Shown in pieces: positions 44,659 to 45,833 of a stretch of DNA of 45,833 nt. The DNA is taken from positions 1 to 45,833 of the forward strand of contig CAMDOQ010000003.1 of assembly GCA_945903685.1 (NCBI GenBank). Reading direction: 5' to 3'. A model generated the notes under the pieces. That model made no database searches and was not told where the DNA came from. It was given only the letters and a program-made list of their open reading frames with translations. Source of the stretch: Rhizobium sp. Q54 (lineage in GTDB: Bacteria > Pseudomonadota > Alphaproteobacteria > SHVV01). The number at the start of each line of letters is the position of its first letter. Position 1 is the stretch's first letter. The position numbers and the translations under genes are program-made.

Positions 44659-44686
44659 TTGCCCGACCGCGGCGCCACCTTATAGT
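44659..44686 (+). promoter_or_regulatory. Candidate thrC promoter
   Basis: TTGCCC (44659-44664), a 16-bp spacer and TATAGT (44681-44686) precede the thrC ATG by 19 bp. The -10 matches consensus at 5 of 6 positions and the -35 at 4 of 6. GCGAGG lies just before the ATG as Shine-Dalgarno. The remaining 239-bp dcd-thrC gap shows no other gene. Confidence 0.45.
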
Positions 44687-44705
44687 CTGGCCGCGATCGC
44701 GAGGC

Positions 44706-45833
44706 ATGTCGTTGCGTTACGTGAGTACCCGGGGCACCGCCCCCGTCCTGGATTTCAAGGGGGTGGTCCTCGCCGGCCTCGCCGCCGATGGCGGACTCTA
44801 TGTGCCCGAATCATGGCCGGCGTTCGCGCCGACCGATTTCGCGTCGTTCCGCGGCGCCCGCTACCAGGAGGTCGCGCTCCGCGTTCTGGAGCCGTTCGTG
44901 GGCGATGCCCTCGACCGCGCGACGCTTGCGCGGCTGATCGAGGAGTCCTACGCCACCTTCACGCACGCCGCGGTCGCGCCGCTCCGCCAGATCGCCGCCG
45001 ACGAATGGCTGCTCGAGTTGTTCCACGGCCCGACGCTGGCGTTCAAGGACATCGCGCTCCAATTGCTCGGCCGCCTGATGGATTATTTCCTCGCGCAGGC
45101 CCGGACCCGGCTCGTAGTCGTCGGCGCGACCTCGGGCGACACCGGCTCGGCGGCGATAGCCGCCTGCCAAGACCGCGCCGCGATCGAGATCTTCATTCTC
45201 CATCCCAAGGGCCGGGTCTCGGACGTGCAGCGCCGGCAAATGACGACGGTGACGGCAACGAATGTCCACAACCTCGCGGTCGAAGGCACGTTCGACGACT
45301 GCCAGGCGCTGGTGAAGCGGCTGTTCGCCGATCGCGCTTTCGCCCAGCGCTACAATCTGGGGGCGGTCAATTCGATCAATTGGGCGCGCATCGTCGCTCA
45401 GACGGTCTACTACGTGACGGCGGCAGTGGCGCTGGGCGCACCCGAGCGAGGCATCACCTTCGCGGTGCCGACCGGTAACTTCGGCGACGTCTATGCCGGG
45501 TATTGTGCACATCGGATCGGATTGCCGATCCAACGCCTGGTAATCGCGACCAACCGGAACGATATCCTGGCGCGGCTGCTCGCGACCGGGGAATACCGGC
45601 CGGCCGGCGTGATCCCGACCTTGAGTCCGAGCATGGATATCCAGGTTGCGAGCAATTTCGAGCGGCTCCTGTTCGAGCTCTACGACCGCGACGGCGCCCG
45701 CGTCGCGGCCACGATGAACGGGCTCGCCCAGTCGGGCTCGTTCGCGCTCGATGGCGCCTGTCGCGGGCGCGCCCAGGCGATTTTTTCGGCGGCGGCGACC
45801 GACGAAGAGTCGACGCTCGCCACGATCCGCGCC
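44706..45833 (+). CDS. thrC: Threonine synthase, partial (runs off the right edge)
   Basis: ThrC converts O-phosphohomoserine to threonine with pyridoxal phosphate. The first 376 residues are present, and the frame is open to the last base. MSLRYVSTRGTAPVLDF is the standard N-terminus. The PLP lysine is Lys114 in FHGPTLAFKDIALQ. The phosphate-binding GATSGDTGSAA and the FAVPTGNFGDVYAGY block are intact. This is the long, yeast/E. coli-like form. thrC often lies downstream of surf1 in Alphaproteobacteria; here the carboxypeptidase and dCTP deaminase genes sit between them. Confidence 0.97.
   Translation, partial: MSLRYVSTRGTAPVLDFKGVVLAGLAADGGLYVPESWPAFAPTDFASFRGARYQEVALRVLEPFVGDALDRATLARLIEESYATFTHAAVAPLRQIAADEWLLELFHGPTLAFKDIALQLLGRLMDYFLAQARTRLVVVGATSGDTGSAAIAACQDRAAIEIFILHPKGRVSDVQRRQMTTVTATNVHNLAVEGTFDDCQALVKRLFADRAFAQRYNLGAVNSINWARIVAQTVYYVTAAVALGAPERGITFAVPTGNFGDVYAGYCAHRIGLPIQRLVIATNRNDILARLLATGEYRPAGVIPTLSPSMDIQVASNFERLLFELYDRDGARVAATMNGLAQSGSFALDGACRGRAQAIFSAAATDEESTLATIRA

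Overview
This window looks like chromosomal DNA from a GC-rich alphaproteobacterium, probably Rhodospirillales-like. The evidence is gene content and order: lipid A/Kdo genes next to DUF2093 and xseA, pmbA next to cysQ, rsmE next to a class II-type gshA, and an aa3 oxidase cluster coxB-coxA-ctaB-coxF-ctaG-coxC-DUF983-surf1 followed further on by thrC. The assignment rests on gene families and context, with no database search. Nearly every base is coding; I saw no tRNA, rRNA, CRISPR array, insertion sequence or prophage.

Layout. 1-4.2 kb: a partial glutamine-amidotransferase-type hydrolase, tadA, an ACAD10/11-like acyl-CoA dehydrogenase, an unrecognised membrane protein and a convergent APH-type kinase. 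4.2-8.1 kb: purD, divergent xseA, DUF2093 and an exported M23 peptidase. 8.1-13.8 kb: a tightly overlapping minus-strand envelope operon (msbA, DUF374 acyltransferase, waaA, lpxK, LpxL-type acyltransferase). 13.9-18.9 kb: a molybdopterin oxidoreductase facing exoD-cysQ-pmbA. 19-22.3 kb: an MFS transporter, a tiny lipoprotein with a decayed second copy beside it, and a membrane adenylate cyclase. 22.3-25.7 kb: ubiD and ubiA, separated by a toxin-antitoxin module. 25.8-32.6 kb: rsmE, gshA, a VOC protein, a decayed fragment of gshA, then an exported CPYC thioredoxin-like protein translationally coupled to an exported TPR-CHAT protease-like protein. 32.6-35.3 kb: a di-heme cytochrome c peroxidase-like protein and tldD. 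35.5-41.7 kb: the aa3 oxidase operon with assembly factors. 41.7-45.8 kb: M32 carboxypeptidase, two-domain dCTP deaminase and a partial threonine synthase.

The genes form several functional groups. One makes and exports Kdo-lipid A. One makes ubiquinone (ubiA, ubiD) and the terminal oxidase with its haem O and copper assembly proteins. tldD and pmbA encode the two halves of one heterodimeric peptidase. gshA supplies glutathione.

The most notable system is the pair at 23,939-24,723. Its antitoxin gene encodes a ParD-like ribbon-helix-helix domain fused to an MNT nucleotidyltransferase and overlaps a HepT-family toxin gene. A near-perfect palindrome overlaps its -10 box, and the predicted transcript is leaderless. 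The other main observations are two cases of decayed local duplication (gshA 3' end; small lipoprotein), the exported thioredoxin-like/CHAT pair, and a 26-bp tandem duplication at the purD/kinase junction.
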